Shown piece after piece: positions 55,924 to 63,441 of a DNA stretch of 64,000 nt (the stretch's first letter is position 1; each line of letters starts with the position of its first letter). The translations under genes were made by a program, and so were the position numbers. The stretch comes from Aquipuribacter hungaricus (GTDB lineage: Bacteria > Actinomycetota > Actinomycetes > Actinomycetales > JBBAYJ01), in assembly GCF_042663885.1 (NCBI RefSeq), contig NZ_JBHSXV010000002.1. One strand, given 5' to 3'. The notes beneath the pieces are model-generated. The model was not told the origin of the DNA, did not search any database, and worked only from the letters and a program-made list of their open reading frames with translations.

Positions 55924-56613
55924 TCAGACGGCCGTGCGGGACGACGGCACAGAGGACGGCACAGCGGGCTGTGCAGGCGGGTGGTGCAGGAGGGCGGTGA
56001 GGTCGTCGAGCAGGCGACGGACAGGTCGGGGTGCGGTCGCGGGGTCGACGGGTTCCCCCAGGCGCCACGGTTCGACCCACGGCAGGTGCCAGGTGCGGGC
56101 GACGCCGCCGCCCACCACGTGGGCGAGCTCGCGCAGCGGTCTCGGGAGGCGTCCGGGTGCGTCGGCGACGACGACCAGCCCGAGCAGGTCCACGTCAGGG
56201 GCCAGGCCGGCGGCCCACTGCGTGGTGGCCCGCTGGGCGGCGAGGAGACCGTGCGCGCTGGAGCGTGCTACGAGGACCACGGGCGCCGGCCCGGCAGCTG
56301 TAGGCACCTGGGGCCACGCGTGGTCGGCTGCGGCCCACCCGGGTGACAGCGCGGCCAGGGTCGTCTCCCCCGCACCGCCGTGGGCGCCGAGGCACCACAG
56401 CCCGGCCGGTTGCAGACGGGTCCTCGTCGGCAGCCGGTCGACGTGCTCCGGGGCCGGCACACCGGGCTGCGGCGCAGACGGGCCTGTGGGCCGCAGCAGG
56501 GCCAGCCTCGCGTCCGGGCCGGGGTCCGTAACAAGGTCCCCGGCAGGTTCGGTGACCGCGTTCGGCGTGGGCCGCGACAGCCACGGGTTGACTGTCCCCT
56601 CGGTCACGTCCAC
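55924..56613 (-). CDS. DUF6668-like protein with degenerate P-loop
   Basis: 230 residues from GTG 56613. A P-loop-like GAHGGAGETTLAAL has Glu where the catalytic Lys of a Walker A would be, followed by PAPVVLVARSSAHGLLAAQR and LLGLVVVADAPGRLPRPLRE. It resembles the ATPase-like DUF6668 proteins of actinobacterial transfer regions. Loss of Lys argues against ATP hydrolysis. First gene of the minus-strand transfer operon. Confidence 0.7.
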   Translation of the reverse strand: MDVTEGTVNPWLSRPTPNAVTEPAGDLVTDPGPDARLALLRPTGPSAPQPGVPAPEHVDRLPTRTRLQPAGLWCLGAHGGAGETTLAALSPGWAAADHAWPQVPTAAGPAPVVLVARSSAHGLLAAQRATTQWAAGLAPDVDLLGLVVVADAPGRLPRPLRELAHVVGGGVARTWHLPWVEPWRLGEPVDPATAPRPVRRLLDDLTALLHHPPAQPAVPSSVPSSRTAV

Positions 56614-56752
56614 AGCAGGCCCCCTGGTTGGTGTACGTAGATCCCCTGCCCGGCACCGTTTCCCCGACACCACGACAGGACCAACACCGTGCGACTAGAC
56701 CAACTACACTCGACACCTAGCGAAGGTCCTCGAGAGCGTCTAGGTTGTTACT
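56614..56752. promoter_or_regulatory. Divergent control region of transfer operons
   Basis: Gap between the minus-strand transfer operon and a plus-strand helix-turn-helix gene. It holds three CTAG sites at 56695, 56717 and 56740, spaced 22 and 23 bases, about two helical turns each. The regular spacing suggests operator sites for the adjacent regulator or for ParB. Confidence 0.55.
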
Positions 56753-57145
56753 ATGCACCACAGGATGCTGGAACTTCCAGTGACTGACGAACTTGACGCA
56801 CTCTTCGCTGAGTACAAGGACACGTTGAACGTCGGGGACGTGGCCGAGCTCTTGGGGATGACCAAGCAGGGGGTCTACCTCTGGCTCAGGGACGGGGTCA
56901 TCCCCGGTTACAAGGTGGGGACCTCGTGGTTCATCCTCCGCGAGGAGCTCAAGAAGACCCTCAGGGCCGGCGCGAACACCCGGCGCCCCACCACGAGCAC
57001 AAGCACGAGCACGAGCACCAAGGGCTCAGAGGGCGACAAGGCGGGCGCCGGGGCCACGGGCAACGCGGACGCGGGTGACACGGACGCGGGCCACGTGGGT
57101 GCAGGCGGCGGGGACGCACGTGGGGACGCAGACACCGGGGGGTAG
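56753..57145 (+). CDS. Helix-turn-helix (excisionase-like) regulator
   Basis: 130 residues, ATG start. The DNA-binding domain is DTLNVGDVAELLGMTKQGVYLWLRDGVIPGYKVGTSW, a MerR/excisionase winged helix. A repetitive tail (Ser-Thr repeats, then Gly/Ala/Asp) follows. Divergent from the main transfer operon and therefore a candidate for its control. Two bases separate it from the lipoprotein gene. Confidence 0.8.
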   Translation: MHHRMLELPVTDELDALFAEYKDTLNVGDVAELLGMTKQGVYLWLRDGVIPGYKVGTSWFILREELKKTLRAGANTRRPTTSTSTSTSTKGSEGDKAGAGATGNADAGDTDAGHVGAGGGDARGDADTGG

Positions 57146-57147
57146 CC

Positions 57148-57762
57148 GTGGCACGAGCAGCGATCGTCGGCGTGGGGGTCCTGACGGCGGTGGCGGCGGT
57201 GCTGACGCTGCCGGCGTGCGGCGGGGACGGTGCCGCACCGGGCGCGGCACCGCCTGCGGTCACGCTCCCGGCCGGTGCTACCGCGGCGCCTGCCGCGACC
57301 GCCGGCCCCTCCCCCGGTGGTCAGGTGCTGCTGCCGGACCTGGACCAGTTCTCCCCGCCGCCCAGCGGTGTGCTCGGTGAGGTCGACGAGGACACCGGGC
57401 AGCTGATCGAGGCGCAGGCCGTGCCCACCTGGGACGAGCCCTCCCGCGCCGAGGCGGTGGCGGCCGCCGAGACGGCCATGGCGGCGTTCGCCCGCCCCGA
57501 CCTCGAGGACGTGGCCTGGTGGGACGGTGTCGAGCCGCTGCTCAGCGCGGAGGCCGCCCGCAGCTACGCCTACGTCGACCCCGCCAGCATCCCCGCGACC
57601 GGTCTCACTGGCGCCGGGACCCTGGTGGAGCAGACCAGCGCCTACGTGGCCGGGGTGCAGGTCCCCACCGACGCCGGCACCTACCTCCTCATCCTCAGCC
57701 GCACCGACGCCGCCGCCCCCTGGCTCGTGGAGCGGTTCGACCCGCCCGCCGAGGTCGGCTGA
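57148..57762 (+). CDS. Conjugation-cluster lipoprotein
   Basis: 204 residues, GTG start. Signal peptide VGVLTAVAAVLTLPAC with lipobox Cys about residue 24. A linker rich in Pro/Ala is followed by a globular domain (AEAVAAAETAMAAFARPDLE ... EPLLSAEAARSYAYVDPAS ... TDAGTYLLILSRTDAAAPWL), NTF2-like in appearance. Probably an outside component of the transfer channel. Confidence 0.75.
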   Translation: MARAAIVGVGVLTAVAAVLTLPACGGDGAAPGAAPPAVTLPAGATAAPAATAGPSPGGQVLLPDLDQFSPPPSGVLGEVDEDTGQLIEAQAVPTWDEPSRAEAVAAAETAMAAFARPDLEDVAWWDGVEPLLSAEAARSYAYVDPASIPATGLTGAGTLVEQTSAYVAGVQVPTDAGTYLLILSRTDAAAPWLVERFDPPAEVG

Positions 57763-57842
57763 ACCGGTGACGACCACGTGCTCGCCCGATGACGACCGGC
57801 TGATGCCCGGTGATGGCTCAGTGATGGCTCGGTGGTGACCAG

Positions 57843-58898
57843 GTGAGCGTCGGCAGGGGCGGCGCCAGCGTGGCGATCGCGGGCGTCCCGCTGCTGCTGG
57901 TCGGTTCGGTCGTCAGCTTCCTGCTGGTGGCCGGGTCCGGTTCGGCGGCCACCTGCAACCCGGCTGCCGGCACCCCCGGCGTCACGGTCGACGCCTCGAG
58001 CCTGCCCGCCCAGGCGGTCGCCGGGTACGGGCCGGAGCAGCTGGCCAACGCCGCCGCCGTGATCGCCGCCGGGCAGGGCCTCGGCCTCGGCGTGCGGGAC
58101 CAGACCATCGGCGTGATGACCGCGATGGGTGAGTCCGGGCTGCGGGTCCTGGACTACGGCGATCGCGCCGGACCGGACTCCCGGGGCCTGTTCCAGCAGC
58201 GTGACAACGGCGCCTGGGGATCCCTTGCGGACCGGATGGACCCCGCGACCAGCGCCACCAACTTCTTCAAGGCGATGATGCGCGTGACCGGCCGCGAGGC
58301 CCTCGAGCCCACGCTGGTGGCCAACCGCACCCAGCGCAACGCCGACCCCTGGCACTACGCCCGCTACTGGGACGCCGCGGTCCAGGTCGTGGAGGCCCTC
58401 GCTGGCGTCGACACCGGCCTCAGCGCCGGCACCGGCGCCCAGGTGTGCGCGGGCGCCACGACCTCCCCAGGGCAGCTCAGCCCCAGCGGGTGGGCGGTGC
58501 CCGGCGAAGGACCCATCACCAGCTCCTACGGGATGCGGGTGCACCCGGTCAGCGGGGTGCGGCGCCTGCACTCCGGCACCGACCTCAAGGCCGGCGGCTG
58601 CGACGGACCCATCTGGGCCGCCCAGGCCGGCACCGTCACCGTCCGCACGTTCGACCGCGCAGGCAACGGCACCATCACCGTCGACCACGGCGGCGGCGTC
58701 CAGACCACCTACCTGCACATGTACGACAACGGGATGCTCGTCCGCGTCGGCGACCAGGTCCAGGCAGGTCAACAGATCGCCCGGACCGGCTCCAGCGGAC
58801 AGTCCACCGGCTGCCACCTCCACTTCGGCGTGATCGTCAACGGCACGCCCACCGACCCCGTGCCGTTCATGGCCGCGGTGTCCGCCCCCCTCGGCTGA
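57843..58898 (+). CDS. Bifunctional cell-wall hydrolase (VirB1-like plus M23)
   Basis: 351 residues, GTG start. N-terminal membrane anchor (GVPLLLVGSVVSFLLVAGSG), then a goose-lysozyme/transglycosylase-like domain (IGVMTAMGESGLRVLDYGDR with candidate Glu, and RGLFQQRDNGAWG). The C-terminal M23 domain has YGMRVHPVSGVRRLHSGTDL (His, Asp) and TGCHLHFGVIV (HxH). Opens peptidoglycan for the mating channel. The overlapping shadow frames are not genes. Confidence 0.9.
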   Translation: MSVGRGGASVAIAGVPLLLVGSVVSFLLVAGSGSAATCNPAAGTPGVTVDASSLPAQAVAGYGPEQLANAAAVIAAGQGLGLGVRDQTIGVMTAMGESGLRVLDYGDRAGPDSRGLFQQRDNGAWGSLADRMDPATSATNFFKAMMRVTGREALEPTLVANRTQRNADPWHYARYWDAAVQVVEALAGVDTGLSAGTGAQVCAGATTSPGQLSPSGWAVPGEGPITSSYGMRVHPVSGVRRLHSGTDLKAGGCDGPIWAAQAGTVTVRTFDRAGNGTITVDHGGGVQTTYLHMYDNGMLVRVGDQVQAGQQIARTGSSGQSTGCHLHFGVIVNGTPTDPVPFMAAVSAPLG

Positions 58899-58916
58899 CC
58901 AGACAGGAGACCTGCC

Positions 58917-60554
58917 ATGAGCTTGAGCACCAACCCCGACCCGAGCCCCGACCGCAGCCTTGACCAGAGCGCGGTGCCGGCGTGGCCGGCGATCCGCGCC
59001 CTCACCCGCGCCGACGGGTCCGGCGTGGTCACCATCAACGGCACCTCCCACCCGGTGACCGCCACGAACCTGGCGGACACCCGGGAGCAGATCCGCCTCA
59101 TGGTCCGCGACACCGCCGCCCAGCTCGGCCGACCGGTCCGCCTCAGCACCAGCGGCATCGACGGTGAATGGGCCCTGGTAGTCAACCCCGACGGCACCGT
59201 CAACGCTGATAGCACCCAGCCGCCCAGCCGGCGCGCACCCCGCCCCGGACGCACCCGCCGGCCCAGCACCCCGCCAATACCCGCAGCGTCCCCGGCACCG
59301 GCGGCGACGCCCGCCACGGCGACTGCAGCGACTGTCCTCGCTGCCCCCGCTGACGGCGCAGCCGCTGTGTTGCGCGTGCCCCGTCCTGCGGCTGACGTCC
59401 TCCGCGACCCCGTGACGCAGCTGCCCGACCACGCCGAGGTCGCGGAGGACGCCGAAGTTCACCACGACGACGGAGGAGCCGCTGGCGAGCACGCCCTGGA
59501 GGCACCCGGCGCACCAGCCGTCACGGCTCCGACGTCGCCGACGTCGCCGGACGCCTGGCTGCACTCGGAGCCGTCCAGCTTCCCGCCGGGTCGCAGCGCC
59601 GCACCCGACGGGGACGGCGCGCCGCAGACCCGGCGGGAGGCCCGCCGGTCGTTCCTCACCGAGGATCGGTCCGAGGAGCCCGCCACGCGGGGCGTCAGGG
59701 GCCTGCTCACCCGGGCCGGGATCCGGATCGGCCCCAGCGAGGCCGAGCGCACCGAGCGCGCCGACGCCCGGGCCGTCAGCCAGCACTGGCCCGGGCCCCG
59801 CACCGTCGCCGTCGTCAACGGCAAGGGCGGCGCGGGCAAGACCCCCACCACGGTCCTGCTCGCCGCCGTGTTCGCCCGCCACGGCGGCGCCGGCGTCCTC
59901 GGCTGGGACAACAACCAGACCCGCGGCACCCTGGGCTGGCGCACCGAGCAGGGCCCGCACGAGGCGACCCTGCTCGACCTCCTCCCCCAGGTCGACCGGC
60001 TCCTGGGCACCGGCGCACAGTCCGCCGACCTCGCCCGCTACGTGCACCACCAGACCCGCGACCGCTTCGACGTGCTCCGCTCCAAGCCCATGGCCCTGGC
60101 CGACGAGCAGCGTGTCAGTCCCGACGACGTCGACGCCATCCACGCCGTCGCCGCGAAGTACTACCGGCTCATCTTCCTCGACAGCGGCAACGACGAGTCC
60201 GACCCGATGTGGCTGCGGATGATCGACCACACCGACCAGCTCGTCGTGGCCACCACCACCCGCGACGACCACGCCGAAGCCGGCGCCCTCCTCCTGGAGG
60301 CCCTGGCCGGGCGCGACGAGCACTCCGCCGCCCTGGCCGCCAACGCCGTCGCGGTCGTGACCCAGGCCGAGCCCCGCGCCACCAGCGCCGCGGTGCAGCG
60401 CGTCGTCGACGGCTACCGGCCTCTCACCCGCGCCGCCGTCAGGATCCCCTTCGACCCCGCCATCGTCGACGGCGTCCTCCGCTACGGCTCCCTGCGTCCC
60501 ACCACCCAGCGCGCCTGGCTCGCTGCCGCTGCAGCGGTGGCAGGTGGGCTGTGA
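58917..60554 (+). CDS. ParA/MinD-like ATPase of the transfer region
   Basis: 545 residues, ATG start with CAGGAGA upstream. N-terminal small domain (WPAIRALTRADGSGVVTING), a long disordered Pro/Ala linker, then an ATPase with NGKGGAGKTPTTVLLAAVFA (deviant Walker A, signature Lys present), LGWDNNQTRGTLGW and RLIFLDSGNDESDPMW. Distinct from the partition ParA at 2035-2812. Such ATPases in actinobacterial transfer clusters may position the machinery. Confidence 0.88.
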   Translation: MSLSTNPDPSPDRSLDQSAVPAWPAIRALTRADGSGVVTINGTSHPVTATNLADTREQIRLMVRDTAAQLGRPVRLSTSGIDGEWALVVNPDGTVNADSTQPPSRRAPRPGRTRRPSTPPIPAASPAPAATPATATAATVLAAPADGAAAVLRVPRPAADVLRDPVTQLPDHAEVAEDAEVHHDDGGAAGEHALEAPGAPAVTAPTSPTSPDAWLHSEPSSFPPGRSAAPDGDGAPQTRREARRSFLTEDRSEEPATRGVRGLLTRAGIRIGPSEAERTERADARAVSQHWPGPRTVAVVNGKGGAGKTPTTVLLAAVFARHGGAGVLGWDNNQTRGTLGWRTEQGPHEATLLDLLPQVDRLLGTGAQSADLARYVHHQTRDRFDVLRSKPMALADEQRVSPDDVDAIHAVAAKYYRLIFLDSGNDESDPMWLRMIDHTDQLVVATTTRDDHAEAGALLLEALAGRDEHSAALAANAVAVVTQAEPRATSAAVQRVVDGYRPLTRAAVRIPFDPAIVDGVLRYGSLRPTTQRAWLAAAAAVAGGL

Positions 60555-60862
60555 CGACCCGGCTGCAGGGCGACACGCCAACGACACCAAGATCCATGTT
60601 CCTGATACGCGCACCCGGCAGAGTCATGCCCATGTCGAGACGTCCGAGCGGCGGCAGGCCCAACAAGGGCGACCGCGACCTCCTGGTGACGCGTCCTGCA
60701 CGCGCGGTCGGTGACGTCGTCCGTGCTCGCGCGGACGAGCAGGGACTGACCATCAGCGAGTACATCGCGACCGTGCTCGCGGAGGTCCACAACATGCCGC
60801 AGCACGCGCCTCGACCGGCTCGTGAGCCTCAGGAGGAGCTGCCGCTCAGCAGAACCGCCTAG
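60551..60862 (+). CDS. Ribbon-helix-helix-like small protein
   Basis: 103 residues from GTG 60551 (overlapping the previous stop) or 76 from ATG 60632. Core: DLLVTRPARAVGDVVRARADEQGLTISEYIATVLAEVHNM, matching a MobC/ribbon-helix-helix DNA binder. Partner of the ATPase before it, much as parB is of parA. The stop is inside the palindrome at 60859-60875. Confidence 0.7.
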   Translation: MTTRLQGDTPTTPRSMFLIRAPGRVMPMSRRPSGGRPNKGDRDLLVTRPARAVGDVVRARADEQGLTISEYIATVLAEVHNMPQHAPRPAREPQEELPLSRTA

Positions 60863-60911
60863 GGCAGTGCCCTAGACACGACGAAGGCCCCGCGCCAACG
60901 GGGCCTGTCGT
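60859..60911 (+). terminator. Two hairpins after the ATPase/RHH operon
   Basis: CTAGGGC (60859-60865), loop AGT, GCCCTAG (60869-60875): a perfect seven-base inverted repeat over the stop codon. Then AGGCCCCG (60885-60892), six-base loop, CGGGGCCT (60899-60906), extended by ACGAC/GTCGT. The second is a strong terminator stem, though with few T residues after it. Confidence 0.7.
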
Positions 60912-60949
60912 CTAAGTATTCGGGACCAGTTACCAGCTGATCCGCAGTT

Positions 60950-60981
60950 GTCTCCGTGAGGGAGACCCCTCCTAGAAGGGG
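60950..60981 (+). promoter_or_regulatory. Rep leader hairpins masking the ribosome-binding site
   Basis: GTCTCC (60950-60955), loop, GGAGAC (60961-60966), then CCCCT (60966-60970), loop CCTAGA, AGGGG (60977-60981). The only Shine-Dalgarno-like sequence before the rep ATG (60994) is this AGGGG, so the second hairpin would hide it. Typical of copy-number control by translation or antisense RNA. Confidence 0.55.
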
Positions 60982-60993
60982 CTTTGTGCTGCC

Positions 60994-63045
60994 ATGAGGG
61001 TAGCCGATGAGCACCCGGATGCAAGCGTGTCCGGGGAGTCCGACGCGACGTGTCGCGGCGAGGCGTGGGCGCTGACGTGTGCGATCAGCCCCCGCCCGGC
61101 GGTGCGTGTGGCGACGGTCGAGGCCGGCGGGACGGTGCTCAACAGCTTCCCCGTGCACCGACGCCTGGACCAGGACGGCCCTGGGCTGCCGTGGGCGGTC
61201 TACCTCGCCGACGCTGACCAGCGATTCCGGCTGCTCGTCTTCGACCTGGACGCCAAGCTGGACCCCTCCCCCGCGCACCGTGACGCCGACGTCGTCAGCG
61301 GCCTGCTGGACGACGTCGGGGTCGGCCACGTCGTGTGCCGGTCCGGGCCCTCGGGTGGTCGGCACGTGTGGGTCGCGCTGCGGGCGTCGGTGGACGCGGC
61401 GACCGTGGCGACCCTGGCGCGCCTGGTGCGGCACCTGTGCCCGAGCCTGGACATCGCTCCGCTGAGCAACCCGGTGACCGGGTGCGTCCGCCCCCCCGGT
61501 GCTCCGCACCGCGACGGCGGCACCTCGCAGGTCCTGCGCGGGGACCTGGGCACGCTCACGGCGCCCTCGACGACCCCGGAGCAGGTCCGGGCCCTGGTGG
61601 GCCGCCTCGCCAAGCTGGTCGACGACACGGAGCCTGCGCACGACCCGACCGCCCGCACTCCCCTGCCGGTGGACCGGCACGGGCACCTGTACCTGCCCGG
61701 TGGCCGGCGGCCGCTGCCCGCGGTCAGCGCGGCTGCGCTGCAGGCTGATGCCGCCGTGGGCGATGCCTCTGCGGTGGCGTGGACGGTCTTGATCGGTGCC
61801 GCCTCGGCCCGCTGGCGCCACGACGACGTCGCCGCCCTGGTACCCACCTCGCCGGGGCTGGAGCACGTCCGCACCCTGCGCCAGGGCTCCACCCGCGCCC
61901 CCAGGCCGGCCCGGGGCCCAGCGTCGGCGGCGATGGTGCTGCGCCGGCAGTGGCACAAGGCGGTGCAGCACGTGGCCACCACGGCCCGCCAGGTCGGTGC
62001 CGACCCCACCTTCGACGCCCGCGCCGACGCCATCGCCGCCGCGGTGCGGGCGGTGCAGGAACGTGCGGACGCCACCGCCGGGCGGTGGGGCACCCGGACC
62101 GGGCCCACCGACCGCCGCGTCCTGGACGTCCTGTGCACCCTGGCCCTGCAGGCCATCAGCGCCGACGTGGAGGCCGACACCCGCCGGGTGGCCCTGCTGG
62201 CCGGGATCGGCCGAGAGACCGCTCGCACCGGCCTGCTGCGCCTCGCGGGCGAGGGGTGGATCGCCCTGACCCAAGCCGCCAGCGGACCCCACGGCGCCCG
62301 CTGGACCATCACCCCCCCACCCGCTGACCCCGCGGTTGCAGTCCTTGCAGACGGGGTCCCCGAAGCCGCTATCCCCTCAGGCGCCGTCCACAAAGGTGTG
62401 ACTACTAATCGGTCACAAGCGGACCCGCGCCCCGCAGGGGCCGGGCCCGCAGAACGTCTTGCCCTCCTCGCCCAGCTGACTGCCCGCACGACTGACGCCG
62501 CGCACGATGTGTTCACCGCTAGAGCAGGGCTTGGGCATCAGGCGGGTAACACCTGGGCACGTGTGAGCCACTCCGTGAGCAGTCTCGACCTCGCACGGAC
62601 CATCGGTCACCCGGTCGACGAGCTCCGGGTCGTCTTGGGGCGCTTGGCCGAGGTCGGGCTCCTCCAGCGGACCGGCGACACCTGGTCCCGACCAGGCCAG
62701 GACCACCGCGACGCCTCGGCGGTCGCGCGCGGCGTGGCCGGTGTCCTCCTCGAGCGGGAACGCCGCTACCGCATCGAGCGGGCCGCGTGGGCGTGGTGGC
62801 AGGCCGAGCACGCCTGGATGCTCGCCCCACGCCGTGCCCACCCCACCCGCCGGGCCGGCACCGGGCAGCTGGACCTGCTCGCCGAACCCGGCACCACCAC
62901 CCTCGGCGCCCACCCCCGACGACCCGACGGGCGCGCCGACTTCCGCGCCGCCCGCGCCATCGTCGCCGCCAGCACCACCGACCACTCCCCCACCAGCGAG
63001 CCACAGCAGGCCGCCCGCGACGCAGGCGGGCGGCGCGCGGCGTGA
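60994..63045 (+). CDS. Replication protein with primase-polymerase domain
   Basis: 683 residues, ATG start. The N-terminal 180 residues carry archaeo-eukaryotic primase motifs: LLVFDLDAK (hDhD, about residues 80-88), SGPSGGRHVWV (sGGRH), then LDIAPLSNPVTGCVRPPGAPH. Two winged-helix segments follow: TRRVALLAGIGRETARTGLLRLAGEGW (about 395-421) and LARTIGHPVDELRVVLGRLAEVGLLQR (about 530-556). Prim-pol plus winged helices is a common plasmid Rep design: primer synthesis at the origin plus origin binding. It crosses the point where the circle was opened (61405). Confidence 0.85.
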   Translation: MRVADEHPDASVSGESDATCRGEAWALTCAISPRPAVRVATVEAGGTVLNSFPVHRRLDQDGPGLPWAVYLADADQRFRLLVFDLDAKLDPSPAHRDADVVSGLLDDVGVGHVVCRSGPSGGRHVWVALRASVDAATVATLARLVRHLCPSLDIAPLSNPVTGCVRPPGAPHRDGGTSQVLRGDLGTLTAPSTTPEQVRALVGRLAKLVDDTEPAHDPTARTPLPVDRHGHLYLPGGRRPLPAVSAAALQADAAVGDASAVAWTVLIGAASARWRHDDVAALVPTSPGLEHVRTLRQGSTRAPRPARGPASAAMVLRRQWHKAVQHVATTARQVGADPTFDARADAIAAAVRAVQERADATAGRWGTRTGPTDRRVLDVLCTLALQAISADVEADTRRVALLAGIGRETARTGLLRLAGEGWIALTQAASGPHGARWTITPPPADPAVAVLADGVPEAAIPSGAVHKGVTTNRSQADPRPAGAGPAERLALLAQLTARTTDAAHDVFTARAGLGHQAGNTWARVSHSVSSLDLARTIGHPVDELRVVLGRLAEVGLLQRTGDTWSRPGQDHRDASAVARGVAGVLLERERRYRIERAAWAWWQAEHAWMLAPRRAHPTRRAGTGQLDLLAEPGTTTLGAHPRRPDGRADFRAARAIVAASTTDHSPTSEPQQAARDAGGRRAA

Positions 63046-63441
63046 CAGCTGTTCCCGGGTGCGGCAGTCCGGGTCCGGGACTTCAACGCGGGGGGTCTCA
63101 CCGTCGCCCGGTCGACCGGAGGTCACCACGGCGGGGGGCCGGCCGCTGCGCTCTGCGGAGGCACCCGAAGTGATCCTTCGAGACCGGCTCCGCTGCGCTC
63201 CGCTCGAAGCATCATCGGGGCCCGCCAGCCCCCCACCGCGGTCCTGCTGCGCATCGCCCGAACGACGGTGAGACCCCCGCCAGCACACCATGCACGCCCC
63301 AACCCCTCAGAAAGGGACCCGGCGCCCTGGCGGCGCCGGATTAGCCGGGGCTCCGCCCCCCACCCCCGACCCTCACTCCGATGAGGTGGGATAGCGGCGT
63401 GTCATCCGCTTGCTTGCTAGCACGCGCGCTACTTTGCGCTG
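63046..63441. promoter_or_regulatory. Non-coding rep-parA interval
   Basis: 396 bases without a credible gene. It holds the structured element (63091-63395) and, just before parA, one CTAG site (63417-63420) followed by the parA GTG. It may also contain the origin of replication or the parA promoter. Confidence 0.6.
63091..63395 (+). ncRNA. Structured element upstream of parA
   Basis: About 185-base core bounded by GGGGGTCTCACCGTCG and its perfect reverse complement (63263-63278), enclosing a CCGGTCGACCGG palindrome and a stem CTTCGAG (63176-63182) / CTCGAAG (63203-63209). A tail adds GGCGCC/GGCGCC and GGGGC/GCCCC hairpins and CCTCA/TGAGG. A homologue, inverted, lies at 24280-24591 before the mobilisation genes. 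The core stem covaries between copies. It could be a regulatory leader RNA or a DNA site such as an origin. Confidence 0.6.

Noticed and set aside
57681..60614. 977-residue minus-strand frame
   Set aside because: Lies antisense to the hydrolase and ParA-like ATPase genes, whose motifs are complete. Composition is Gly/Ala/Val shadow.
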